From: Pomacea canaliculata | Taxonomy: Eukaryota > Mollusca > Gastropoda > Architaenioglossa > Ampullariidae | Direction of reading: 5' to 3' | Length of the DNA: 64,000 nucleotides | Assembly (NCBI RefSeq): GCF_003073045.1 | Contig: NC_037590.1 | Span: forward strand, 10,125,042 to 10,189,041 | Part shown: in pieces, positions 23,492 through 35,513 of the stretch | Layout of the letters: each line of letters begins with the position of its first letter | Numbering within the stretch: the first letter of the stretch is position 1 | The notes under the pieces: model-generated | What the model saw: only the letters and a program-made list of their open reading frames with translations | What the model was told of the DNA's origin: nothing | Databases searched by the model: none | Position numbers and translations under genes: made by a program

Positions 23492-26400
23492 ATAGCTCCC
23501 ATCTGGAGACCTTGATTTTCTGTTGGTAGTATTACTTTCAAGAAGGATATTTCTGAGAGTGAGAACTCGCTTGTCATTTGTGTTATCTACCGCGAAAGGT
23601 AGTTTGTGGTCAATGGCGGAAATCCACTTGTTTCATTGTTTATGGTTGATGTTCAATGGCTAGGCTGGACGACAGGACACAGTCTACAATCTTTGTCTAC
23701 CAGGTGACAGAAGTGTGATAACTATACCTGGTTTTCAAACTCTACAACAAATTCAAGTCTTATATATATATACACAAAGCATTTTTGCACGATCCAAAAC
23801 TTCAATCTCAACTTGGCCGACAGCAACAAATATTCAGGAGCATAATAAATAAAGAAAGCGTTCATGTTACTGAACATCGCCAGTGTTTATCCACGAGTAA
23901 GGTTTTTTAGGTAAGGAGCTGGCTGATGTAACTTGATTCATCATGAGACACATAGTACATGAAGTCGCTCACCCGTCATAGCGGAAATTCCCAGAAAAAA
24001 AAGGCCACTGCGCATGTGTGGTTCGGTGACAGGCAAAACAAGAAACCTACAACTACAAGAAACAGAAAAAATATCGTAGAAGCAAGCAAGAAGCTACAGA
24101 TAGTCAAGCTGAGTAAACGTGTTTAACGAAGCACAAGACCTGCCTTTCTGCACCAAACACCAACCTAAATAGCGTCTAAATATAGCCACACCTCTGGGGG
24201 AATTCCCTTTCATTAGTCAGCATTTTAGAAGCTTCTAGGGCAAATATCGGCGCCATGTTTTTTTTAGAATGTTAACTACAAAGATATTCTACGCAGGCCA
24301 AAATGTGAGTACTGCCGTTCTCTAGTTTTGTTTAATTAACAGAAAAAGCTTTAAGCTTTAGTGTGGTCAGGCGATGTGACACACTTTATAAACAATAATC
24401 AGCGAGGCCGATCGTTTTCGATAGCGGAAATATGTCAGCGGGTGGTGTTGACAGATTTAGGTTGGGGCACACTGGGAGCACAACTAATATATCAGAATCT
24501 GGATCAACGTTTGTGAAATATTCTGTCGTTTGTTGCACTCAAATGAGTATTACAAACAAAGCCGTGTTGTAATTAAGACTTTATGATGGTCGCATGGCCA
24601 GAATTGTGGCAGACATAGTGAATGGATAGCCAAGCCCACTGCGCGCGACACCATTACAGACACATCTAGTAGTCTTAGTTAATCGTTTGGGGCCGACATG
24701 CCACAAAAACAATTTAATTTGTGAGTTTTCTCACTCACACTGCACGAGAAGAGTAGCATTGACACAAGACAGTCCTTCGCACTAACTGCAGACCGTCAAC
24801 ATACACTGGAAGCTCTTGTAGTCGCGGAGGAGAAAAGTGTTATTTGCCGGTCTGTGCGCAGCCGCATGGGGGAATCCCCTTTCTGCTTTCTCTGTTGGAT
24901 TTCAGTTTCGTGGCTACTTCAGAATCCGAGAATCGGATCGACTACAGCTATGCGTGAGTACTTTTCCGGTTTCAAAATCTAGCTACAACATGTTCACTAC
25001 TTTTCCTAGTTAAAACTACAATACTTATCAGTGTACGTGACTCTCAGAATAAAAATGAAAGAAATGCTGAGATTGAACAGCGCAGTAGACAGGTTGCTGA
25101 CAGACAAAAATGGAGGTCTCTTGTGGACACTTAGAAAGACTATGGCTCACAAACTCAACTAATATTAAACTTAACCCAAGTAACTCATAAACTTCCCCTA
25201 GCCAATGTAGTGGCAGAGAAGGCAACAGCCGTCCTGACTTGTTTGCTCTACACTTACAAGGCGAGCTGTAACAGTTCCACTTAAAACTACATCAGACACA
25301 AATTTTCACCTGTTGGTCTCTCGTATTAGTAACTCCTTCTTCATCTGCAATCAATATACAAAACCCGTGACAGACTGACCAGTGTACATTAACCTCCCTG
25401 CATATTTCATACCATGCCGGGTACTCTGTCGATCTAACCATTTGGTTACAAGCCGAGGGCTTGGGTCGATGTGGTCGATGTGGTCGTCCAGGCCTTGTTT
25501 TTCTCGTCAGCACTTCAGCGGATTTTTTTTTACTGATTTTTTTAAGTCTTTTTACTAACACATGGTGAAACTGAGAAAATATACGCACAAGGAAAACGTG
25601 TTTATCCTTTCTCTTTTGACAAAGATACTGGTCAGATAAAAAAAAAATTCTCCTTAAATAAACAGTATTTCATCTTGATTTTCGGTATTTATTAGCAGAT
25701 CCACACACTACCTTCTCTTTAAGTAACCAGTATTTAATCTTGGTCTTCAGTGTTTGTTTGTTGGTTTGTTTGCAGTGATTTTCCCAGAGCCAACACATAT
25801 TTCTGTCCCGTTATGAGATGTGTTACAAAGCCTGTCCTTGATAAAGGCCGTAGAATATAAGCTGATGTAACATGTAACATCGACAACCTTTTGCCTACGA
25901 TCATTTTTACTTGTAGGCTTGCAACTTATAATAGATAATGCTTGGTCACAATAATTACAAGTAGTTTTAGTCACCCAGTGGCAGCAAAAATAAGAACGAT
26001 TAACTAATGACAGGTTAAACTAAAAACATTTTTTTTTAACTGAGATCACTTAATTTTTCATGACATTATATTTTAATATTTCTAGATCATAATATAAACA
26101 GCTTGATTACCTTGTCGCCGTGCTACGAGCAGAGTCATTAACTAAATAGACAATGAAAAGTCAACCTGTGTAGACTGTCTATTTGCTGAGATGTCTGGAA
26201 TAGCCTTTTTCTGTCTCCTTATGCGAATGATGTGAAAAATTACTGAAAAGACGGGGCGCGATCGAAACAAATTTCCCAACAGGGTCAAGTACTTCTGAGA
26301 AATTAGGTCCAAGTGAAGTATCTATAGATATATTCCTCCAGCCTTATAGTGATTATTAAGAAAATGAAAATTTCCCTGACCTGGTACGCCAACCATATGT

Positions 26401-29400
26401 GCAGCTAGCTTCAGACAGTGTAGGCGGGTAGCAAGGCTGCATCTGCAGCAACCACATCAACATTGATGACGTGCACAACACATTTAGCTCAGACCACCTG
26501 TTCTTTCCTTCTTTCTTTTTTAATGTATGTTTACTCCAGTTCGGCTAGTGATGCAAGCTTGACTGGCTATGAAGTAAACACGAGATGTCGACAAGGACCC
26601 CAGTGTAGAGCTCCACGTGTACGAAAACTCTACATATGTCTTGTCCTTTTCTTCCTTACATGAAAGATGATGAAACAAGCACAGATGGGCCCACATATTC
26701 AGGGATTAGGAATGGTAGGAATTAGCTACACCAACTGTATGTCTAGCAGGTAGAAACAAAGATATTTAACTTGTCAGGAAAAGATCAGTTTTATAGCAAG
26801 AAATAATTTGAGTACATGTATAGCTCTGCAAACTCCTATTACCATCACCATCGCGCAGGGAAAAGCAACTCCCCTTCGAAGTGCTCTCTCGGTCTTGCAC
26901 TAGTTACTTCCCCTATGCTGGTCACAGACAGTATAGATATGCAAGGAACTCGGATCAGTCCCATTACTTCAGAGCCTTTCATAATATTTCTGCTTCCAGC
27001 TAATTCAATGCTTCTGGTGAATTTATATGCCCCCCCCCCCCCCCCTGTTTCCAGAGTAGTTAAATCAGTTAAATACCAAACAAAATATTTCCAATAAACA
27101 CTCCAGCAAGATCCCAAATTGTCGCCTATTCGCGCGTGATGTCGCGTACCTGTCATGTTAATAAAAGAAAAAGCCATCCATAAAATGTTTCGGACTATGT
27201 ACCTCATTAAACTGTCCTGCGGGGTGAAAGGGTGGGTAAGATTGCCCTGTCCCTAAACTCAAGTCCTTCCACTCGAAAACTGGCGAACTGGTAAAAGACT
27301 ATACATCTTCCCTTTATTTTTATACATAGTAATCAATGAAAATTAAATCTTATATGACGACGATGACGATGAATTTTTAAAAAATCACAAAATAAAGAGA
27401 AAAACGAAACATACGTACGATGGGCTTTAGCGGTAGGCATTCAAGAAGCCATTCATGGTCATTTCCTTCACTGTGACCATCACTACAGACTGTCACACTT
27501 GACTGACACGGTCAGAAGTGCCGGAGTGGGATTTGAAACAGGGAGAGAGAGTGTCTAGGCAAGTGCTGGAAGGGTGTGTACCTGTGAAGGTGTCCATGTG
27601 AGAGAAAATAACCTGTTGTGGAAGCGAGGTGTGTATGTGGAATGTGAAATGACTGTATTAATGGACGTGACTATAAAATTTATGATGACATATCATGAAT
27701 CACAGTATACATTTGATTTTAGGACACTTAGACTGAGACATGTAGGGACGCAAACAAGTAGAAGCATAGGCTCAACCATGATAATAAAATAGCAAGTACA
27801 TCTCGCTTCTTTCTTTTGTTTTCCGTGACTGAATGCCAGCTCCACCTCTCTCCCTACCTCTGTGTGTGATTTTAATAACCCGCTCCACCGCCATCTGCAG
27901 AGCTCTGGATTTTATTATAGAAACTTTAGTGTAACCATACAGGAGTTGACTTTTTAAAAATCGCCTTCTATATCAGGATAATAAGTACAACAGTATACAA
28001 GGATTATGTCTCTAGAATTTCTGTGCGGCACGTTAATGGCAACATGTACATAAAAGTGCCTTATCAAGGCACAACCCCCGCACTTGAAATACCCGTCCAC
28101 CCGGACAAACGGCTGTGTAGCCCATCCCTTTACCTTTACTGAAATGGCGCGATGTAATTAAACCCCAATCTCCTGACTCGTGTCTGAATCACCAGCTCGA
28201 ATTGCTAGGGTTTGTGTGGATATAGTTTCCAGTTTATACCAGTCTTTTAAAGTGATCATACAAAGATTTGTAAACTTTTATTTATTCATTACGTGGACCC
28301 TCAAACGGTCGCTGAGTAAGGACACTCCTCGGAGTTATTTTCTGCTCGGGGAATAACCCTCTTCTGTCAATTCAATTACCTCTCATGCCTGGAATAGGCG
28401 TGACACATTCTCTTCTACCATCACTTGTGAGTGCTAACTTTCCTTTGATGAAGTCGTAAGTTTCTATAAAATAAATGATGTACCATGAAGTGTATCGCAA
28501 AATCTGGATGATTCTGTTGTACTGAAGTATCAAAATTATGTGGACGAAACAACAAACTTACTATAAATGTAAATGTCCTTAGTATAAATTACCTTAAAAA
28601 TGATCTATAATCCTATGTAGTTCTTAAAAACCAGTAGAATTTTTATTTTAATAAGATTGTCTTAATGATCGTTTCTCTCAAACCCGATTACAATTTTTTG
28701 TCTACTAAAACAGCCTGTAATTCTAATTTAAAATGGGTTGGTTGTAAAATGACAATTAAATCGTTTGTTGCTGTCATTGATTACTTTAATCATGCAAATT
28801 ATGTTGAGGTGTTTTTGTCTTATTACATGCCATTGTCACCGGTAGGACGCGCGGGCGCACACACAAACACACAGCTGCCAATGCAAGGACAGATGTACCT
28901 ATGAGCCACCAGGCAGCGTTGATTGTGTCACTGACAGACTGTGACAGAGTCCGTGGCAGTAACTGGTCTTACTGTAACGAAGTACACAGATAGGTACGAA
29001 CTTGTGTTATGCACCTCCGTGATGTAGGTTGTGCACCAGTGCAGGCCTGTACAACTGTCGGACTGTGCGCATGCGCATTGCATGGCCACGACTTTTCGCG
29101 ACAAAATGTCAGCTGTTTATCGTGATCACGCAGGATTTTCTATATATATACACACAAATCTTATCAGCCAAGCAAAGTTAAGATCCAAGGTGTGTGCTTA
29201 ACCACGGGCAAGGGCTCGGTATTAAAAATAGTAATACACAAACGAACAAAGGTGCACACGTTGTAACCTACACCATGGCATATATAATATCACCCGGGGA
29301 ACAATCAACAGAGTGGCCTACTTTCATCGCGGATTTCAAATTTTCGTATAACATATGCTAAGTGACCAAGGTCGTGTGACCGCCTATAAAACTGTTCAGT

Positions 29401-31157
29401 GTTGAACCAGTATTTTAGATGTCAAATGTAGGAACTCCTACAGAACATTCAAATACAACTGTTAACGCACACAACTACCACTAAGTCCACAGAAAACACT
29501 GTTATCAACCTGGACTTTGACCTAAGTACCTAATTTCGTATTTGCGCGGTCCCCTGATAACTGATTTCTAATTTATGGTCCACGGAGTTTAAAAGTCCAT
29601 ATGAAGCCAAAAGAAGCCAAATTGCAGACTGCCACGATTTCCATCGAGGTGCACCGTAGTGGAATGTAGTCTGTGATGTAGTCCCGTAGTGTTCCCACCC
29701 TGACCATGTTACATCTGCACGCCACGAAAATTTGCATAAAGCAACTGGGGCCCTCGCTAACTTCGGGAAGCTACCTAGATGTGTTGAATGCAGCGACATC
29801 CTGACCGCAACAACCACCTTATTACTTCAGACTCACTATGCACTACTGCAAAACAGTGTGATCACCCAAACACAGCAGAAAACATCTTACCTTTGTTATT
29901 TTGCGAACACAACCTGCGACTCCATGAATGGCGGGCGGAAGCTTTTGCACACGGCACCGAGTTTTCTGAGAAACAAGATTGTTCTTTCATTTTCGTTTTC
30001 CATGTGTAGCAAGAAGTCATGTTTTTTGTAGTTTGGAAAACTGTGCAATGGTTTATACTATAAAAAATTATTACATGAATGACTTTGGTTTCGTTTCAAA
30101 GTTTGTGTTTATTCTGTGTTCTGCTTTCGTTTCAAAGTTTGTGTTTATTCTGTTCTCTACTTTCGTTTTGTTGTTAAGTCTTGTTATTGTGTGTGTGCGG
30201 AAGAAAAGAATTTGTGTGTGCGTGTGCCAGTTCAATTCTGCTTGCCTTCATGCCTGTATTTTTGTTTGAGAGAGAGAAATGGGGGAGGGAGAAACATCCA
30301 ATTGGTCTTTCTCTTTCCCTCTCTTTCTCCACCCCCCGCAGCTGTATATCAACATCTGGTTAAAGTCTCATAAATTAATAGCTATGCCTTTCATTCCATT
30401 GTATAAAAACCCTGTATTACTAACGCTGTACTATTATTTTTTTAATATAAGTCAGTTGAATATATCATATAAGTATTTATTATTATTAACTTTAGTGATT
30501 TTTTTTCTCAAACATAATTGCAATATAGTCTTCTATTAAAATGCCTGAAATTCTAACTGAAACAATGAAACGTACGGAAAACAAAAGTGAAAGGGTAAAA
30601 AGAAATTTTCTTAGAAAAAGAGAGAGAGAAGGTGCAAACACTGGTGTTACAATGTACACGTGACACTGGCTTCGGGGATGTTTGTGGGTAGATGGTAATC
30701 TGTTTAACTCTAGACACCCATGTTGATATGAACATACAATGGACTCCAAACATTGATCATAAAGTCGGCCACGTACACACACAGGTCACGAGCATCCACC
30801 CCTGCTCCTACCCGTTCTAAAAAAAATTGCATGATATTGTGAATCAAAGCACAAAAAGATCTTTATTAAGGAACAATTGAATTATCCACAACAGTTAAAT
30901 ATTCAGATTCAGATTCCAAACCCCGTGACCGAGGGCCGACTAGAACACGATCTCCTCCTGTCATTTAAATCGAAGTTATCCTGCTAACCTTAAGGTCATT
31001 ACCTCTTCCGGTCACAAAGATCTTAATGGTAGATAACCTAACGGTATTATCTCCTCTATCCAGTTAACATGCTGTTACTTCCACCGACTTGTTGTAGAGA
31101 CTTACATTTAACAGTTAACCCTTTTGTCAAAGACACAATATTATTTAAATAAACTTC
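23492..31157. other. 7.7-kb gene-poor interval between R4 and R5
   Basis: I find no cysteine-rich, membrane or other recognisable exon on either strand. It holds a C16 homopolymer at 27030-27045, short microsatellites, an approximately two-copy direct repeat around 30084-30165, and repeat-like sequence around 28040-28190. Small open frames are not supported by domains or splice context. A promoter or 5' exon for R5 may lie near its right end. Confidence 0.45.
30084..30165. repeat. Two-copy direct repeat (about 40 bp)
   Basis: TTTCGTTTCAAAGTTTGTGT followed by TTATTCTGT occurs twice in tandem with small differences between copies. Confidence 0.7.
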
Positions 31158-32573
31158 ATGTTATACTCTCTTGTCATTCAGTGCTTGATGTTGTTATTTC
31201 CTTTCATCCCAGTGACAACCACTGCAACATCAGCCATGCCCTGCAGAGAAGACCTCGTGGTGTGTCATGACGACTGCTGTGACAGAGAGACTCAGTTCTG
31301 CAACGACCGCGAGATGCGATGTCAGAGCTGTAGTGACAAACAGGTGTTGTGTGGCAACTCTACCATGCCTCCAGCCTGCGATCTCTTCTGTTACAAGCTC
31401 CAGCAAGACTCCACAGCACCTCCTCAGTGTAAGATGCTAAACTTATATGCAGCACTTCCAAAGTTATATACTTCAGCTGTGTTGCACTTACTATTTGTTG
31501 TTTAGCTATATGCGCATCATGAACGCTGGCCTCACCTTCTATGTGATTAATACAAAGATTATTTTATAAAAGCTATTCAGTAACTAATGAAACTAGAAGT
31601 CATGTTCAAAAGACTTCGATATTGGCCTGATAGCAGGTAAACCATAAACATTCTTTGTGTATACCATGCATCATGTTTTCATCGGTCCACACAATGAGAC
31701 TGTTCCATGTATGTTGCCTAGACGATAGGTGGTTAAATTAAACTACTTTTGCTTCTTTAGGCACCGACAGAGATGGGACTGCTCAGGAGTTCTCACCCCT
31801 GATGATTGCAGGAATGGTATCTCTAGGCATTCTTGTTCTTATGGTCCTTTTCCTGCTCTACAATTTTATTTTCCGGAGAAAGTTACTGACAAAGATCATA
31901 AAAATGTGGCTCAGTGGAAAAGACGATAACAGTGAGTCATTTTCTCTTTCTCACATGGAGAGACGGAAAGTTAAAACTAAGTTTTAGCTTAGAACTAAGT
32001 CTGTAGCAAATTGTTTGTTATATATGTACGCATCTTTATAAACCTCTTTGTATGTGTACATGCCTATGTATACAATTCATATCATATAGATATGAGTTAG
32101 AGCCTGCGTTCTTTTGAAAATAATTAATATTATGCATTGCAGAGAAGTGTACCCCAGACGATCAAGAACAAACAATTCCTCTAACAGAAAGCGTTAATGA
32201 CAAACAGCTTGGTCAAGGGGAAGCGCAGACATCCCAACCCATACCCCGGGTAAGCGAGCAAGAGACGAGCGGACCTTCTGGATCATCCAACGGAAATGCC
32301 GACACCTCGGCTTTGGGTGTCCGCAGCACACCAGACACACCAACACAGGTAAAAACCTGCGAGTTCGACAACCCCGTCAACCACGTCAGCAAGGTTCATC
32401 CAGCACAGCCCTACACCGCTAGCAAAGTCTTCCCAACATCTTCCGAGACCAGTCCGACAGCATGTATGAATGGCTTCAGCAACATCATTCCAGCTGAAGA
32501 CAAAGCAAGCAGCCCTCAACTACCTACTGTGGGTATAAAAAACCCAGCCAGATCCTACATGAAGGACTTCTAA
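31158..32573 (+). CDS. R5: stalkless cysteine-rich receptor with Cys-Cys module
   Basis: Model: exons 31158-31428, 31761-31931 and 32143-32573, giving 290 residues with phase 1 junctions and a clean in-frame stop. Exon 1 encodes a signal peptide (LMLLFPFIPVTTTATSA) and a module of pattern C-x6-C-x3-CC-x6-C-x6-C-x2-C-x6-C-x8-C-x3-C, the closest relative of R3. The stalk exons of R1, R2 and R4 are absent. Exon 2 has the membrane span (MIAGMVSLGILVLMVLFLLY) followed by a basic segment. Exon 3 is a tail of about 143 residues rich in Ser, Thr, Pro and Gln with SEQE, a loose TRAF2-type match. A pyrimidine tract ending in TTCAG at 31180-31184 could be an acceptor from a further upstream exon in the same frame, so the true N-terminus is uncertain by about nine residues. 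Ligand and function are unknown. Confidence 0.76.
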
Positions 32574-32776
32574 ACATTTTGCCAAAAGCACTGCTTACAA
32601 GATGTATCTTGTCATTTTTTACTGGTTTATGTTTGTTCTTTTCTGCCGTTAAATTACTTTTTTTCGTACAGAATCGTAAAATTCAATTGTGTGTGCAGCA
32701 AAAGACGACTGTTATTTTATTCCATTTTAAACAATACGATGGACATCATGTGAGCTGCCACACTAACCCTCTCGAC

Positions 32777-32845
32777 CAGTGGTGGGCAAAGTACGGCCCG
32801 CAGACGTCTTCCAACCGGCCCGTCTGCCAAAACGTGAAATTTTCA
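32777..32845 (+). mobile_element. Solo left end of a hAT-like element
   Basis: The sequence CAGTGGTGGGCAAAGTACGG followed by CCCGCAG is typical of hAT terminal inverted repeats. No matching right end was found within the next kilobase. It lies in the probable 3' UTR of R5. The right boundary is approximate. Confidence 0.45.
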
Positions 32846-33502
32846 ATTTCTAAAATTCAGCTTGGTTAATTTGATTGAAATTTAATTTATCAAGTACAAC
32901 AGCGTTAGAAGTCGTTAGCAGTCATGGTGTGGGTCTGGTTGTTGTTAGCAGTCATGGTGTAGGAGACTACATGTTCACTCCTCACTCAGTTTGGCCCGAG
33001 ATCCCCACATCACCCTTCTCCTGATAAAAGTTTTGGGAACAATATCGGCAGTTAACCTGCACTCCGTGAACTTTAGTGAAACGATTTCAGATTTGTACCT
33101 GTTTTTTTTCAGTTTGTGGAAACATTCCTTTATTTATTTTATTTATTTTTATTTCAGAACCCGTGAAGAACACGTATTTCTTTTGTTAAGCACTGCTTTT
33201 AGGCCCTAGGTCACCCAGGGTTTGTTGTTAGGATGAAGCACAAACTGTTTTGATGGAATGGTGCAATCTACACAAAAGGAGATATATGAAGAGATGGTGT
33301 TTCCTAAGTCGTCCAGATTAGGACATGATTCTAAAAAGACATCCCAGTTAGTACATTCAAAACAGCCTTGTAAGCTGGCAACACTGTCTGCGGTCCAGCA
33401 TTTAGCGTATTGAATTGTTCGGTTTGAAATGTCTGTGTGAGTATGTATGCCTGCCCTTGTGAGCAAAAGAAAAATTTCTGTCTTGGGTATCCTGGACAGA
33501 CA

Positions 33503-33508
33503 ATAAAG
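33503..33508 (+). terminator. Possible R5 polyadenylation signal
   Basis: AATAAA followed by GT/T-rich repeats (TGATTTGATCTGATTTGAT). It could end R5 transcripts about 930 bases after the stop, or it could be the tail of a degraded retroelement. Confidence 0.3.
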
Positions 33509-33554
33509 TCTGATTTGATCTGATTTGATTTACACTGTGGTTTTCATGATACAT

Positions 33555-33745
33555 GCGTAACGGTCCGGTGGCGCAACGGTTAGCGCCTGTCACCAATACA
33601 GTGAAAGCTAGCTGCCCAGAGTTCATTTCTCGTCTCGGGCATGCTGTTCTTTCTCTGCACATGGCATCTGTTTACGGGGCTGGCTGCTTGCCGTAATATA
33701 GCCTCAGTTGCTGGCTCGGCGTAAAACACCAATTCCCCTTCCCCC
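33555..33745 (+). mobile_element. Intact tRNA-derived SINE with 11-bp target-site duplication
   Basis: The element is flanked by TCATGATACAT on both sides (33544-33554 and 33746-33756). The head resembles a tRNA gene with an RNA polymerase III A box (GGTGGCGCAACGG) and a B-box-like GAGTTCATTTCTC. The body includes GCATCTGTTTACGGGGCTGG, and the element ends ...CGGCGTAAAACACCAATTCC plus a CT-rich tail. Two partial copies occur in this window (7160-7324, and 63304-63362 on the opposite strand), which confirms that it is a dispersed family. Confidence 0.9.
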
Positions 33746-34213
33746 TCATGATACATCGGTGCAAACTAAAGCTTTAGAAAAAAATAGCAAAGGCAGCTTT
33801 GATTAAAGCAGCTTTGTTTGAAATACATTTTTAAACGAAAACTATATTTTATAGATTTCATTATTAAGTATTTCACATTTATCAGGCTTTGTCTCTGTCG
33901 CGTGTCAGACATTTTTCTATGCCTACCTTTTTCTCAACGCTTGTGATGCACCGGTAACAGAAAGGATTGTATATATATATTGTATATAACGCCATTTTAA
34001 AGTGCCAACTGTTTGGATCCATTACTGGATTCCATTGACGATCACTATTTTGCAGTTTCATATGATGACATTTCTCAATATTCTCAAGATTACTCATTAT
34101 CTTGCCAGTACTCTCCTGATGTCACCAACCTTATTCTCTGTAGCCGCTACCGTTACATCTACATTATCTCCCTTTACTGTCGGAACTCACCGAGTCCTCC
34201 CATTGTTCTTCCT

Positions 34214-34308
34214 TCTACATCTTTGTCACTATTTTATGATTTTGTTCTACATCTTTGTCACTATGTGTGATCTTGTTCTACATCTTTGTTACTGTTTGTG
34301 ATCTTGTT
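34214..34308. repeat. Three-copy tandem repeat, 31-32 bp unit
   Basis: Three consecutive units begin TCTACATCTTTGT and end in TTTTGT or TCTTGT, with unit lengths 32, 31 and 31. It is surrounded by T-rich and (ATT)n sequence. Confidence 0.85.
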
Positions 34309-34899
34309 TGGCGCAGTCAGTTCGTCTTTGGCTGAGATACTGATCTTCATAAATTCTTACTTCTTGCTATTATTATTATTACTATTATTATTAACAACCT
34401 TTCGCATAATGCTAGTCCTTTTTTACACCCTTCCTTTTACAATATCATGTCATTCGCAGGTTTTATTCTTGTTATTTGGTTCCTGCTTGTGTTTTGTTTA
34501 TTTGATTCTATTTGTTTAGTAGGTTATTTGTTGTTTTTTTATAAATCATGCATTATTTGTTTGTTTTCCTGTCCCTCGTATGCTGTTTTTCTTTCGTTCT
34601 TGTTCTGAAGCGCTCAAAGCATGCTCCTTATGAGTGTGAGTATGAGCTTTACAAATTTTGCATTTATTATTATTACTTACAGCTTACAGCAGACGACATT
34701 TGACGTCATATTCCAGGCTATTTTTATCCATTTCGCGCTGTAGCGTCACGTGGGTGTTGTGGGCGCCTTCCATTGGTTCCAGCCCCTGGGAGACAATGTA
34801 GTGAACCCCACAGAGTAGCGTCCCTCGGGGCATCTTCCGGAGACGATGAGAGAAGCGGGTAGTTGTGAAAGGTGGGCAAGGTGCAGTGTGTTGCACAGT

Positions 34900-35513
34900 A
34901 GCTAGGAGAGACTACTAGGCTAGGGGTGGACTGGAAGGCGGGTACTGTTAGTGGACACAGCAGCCAGGAGTGACCACCAGGCTAGGGTTGGACTGGAAGG
35001 CGGGTACTGTTAGTGGACACAGCAGCCAGGAGTGACCACCAGGCTAGGGTTGGACTGGAAGGCGGGTACTGTTAGTGGACACAGCAGCCAGGAGTGACCA
35101 CCAGGCTAGGGTTGGACTGGAAGGCGGGTACTGTTAGTGGACACAGCAGCCAGGAGTGACCACCAGGCTAGGGTTGGACTGGAAGGCGGGTACTGTTAGT
35201 GGACACAGCAGCCAGGAGTGACCACCAGGCTAGGGGTGGACTGGAAGGCGGGTACTGTTAGTGGACACAGCAGCCAGGAGTGACCACCAGGCTAGGGGTG
35301 GACTGGAAGGCGGGTACTGTTAGTGGACACAGCAGCCAGGAGTGACCATTAGACTAGGGTGGACTGGAAGGCGGGTACTGTTAGTGGACACAGCAGCCAG
35401 GAGTGACCACTAGGCTAGGGGTGGACTGGAAGGCGGGTACTGTTAGTGGACACAGCAGCCAGGAGTGACCACTAGGCTAGGGGTGGACTGGAAGGCGGGT
35501 ACTGTTAGTGGAC
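34900..35513. repeat. 62-bp minisatellite, about ten copies
   Basis: Each unit contains GACTGGAAGGCGGGTACTGT followed by TAGTGGACACAGCAGCCAGG and AGTGACCACC. The GACTGGAAGG word recurs at spacing of 62 bases, with one 61-base interval. Internal copies are almost identical; the first and last are more diverged or truncated. There are no variable spacers, so this is not a CRISPR array. Confidence 0.95.

Noticed and set aside
26463..26663. Possible extra receptor exon with a hydrophobic stretch and cysteines
   Set aside because: The cysteine spacing does not match the family core and there is no phase-1 exon with matching donor and acceptor.
28040..28190. Repeat-like segment with paired GTGCCTTATCAAGGCAC
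   Set aside because: Only a short hairpin is visible, with no terminal repeats, target duplication or second copy in the window to define an element.
34900..35513. Possible CRISPR-like direct repeat array
   Set aside because: Units are contiguous 62-mers without unique spacers in a eukaryotic setting; it is a minisatellite.
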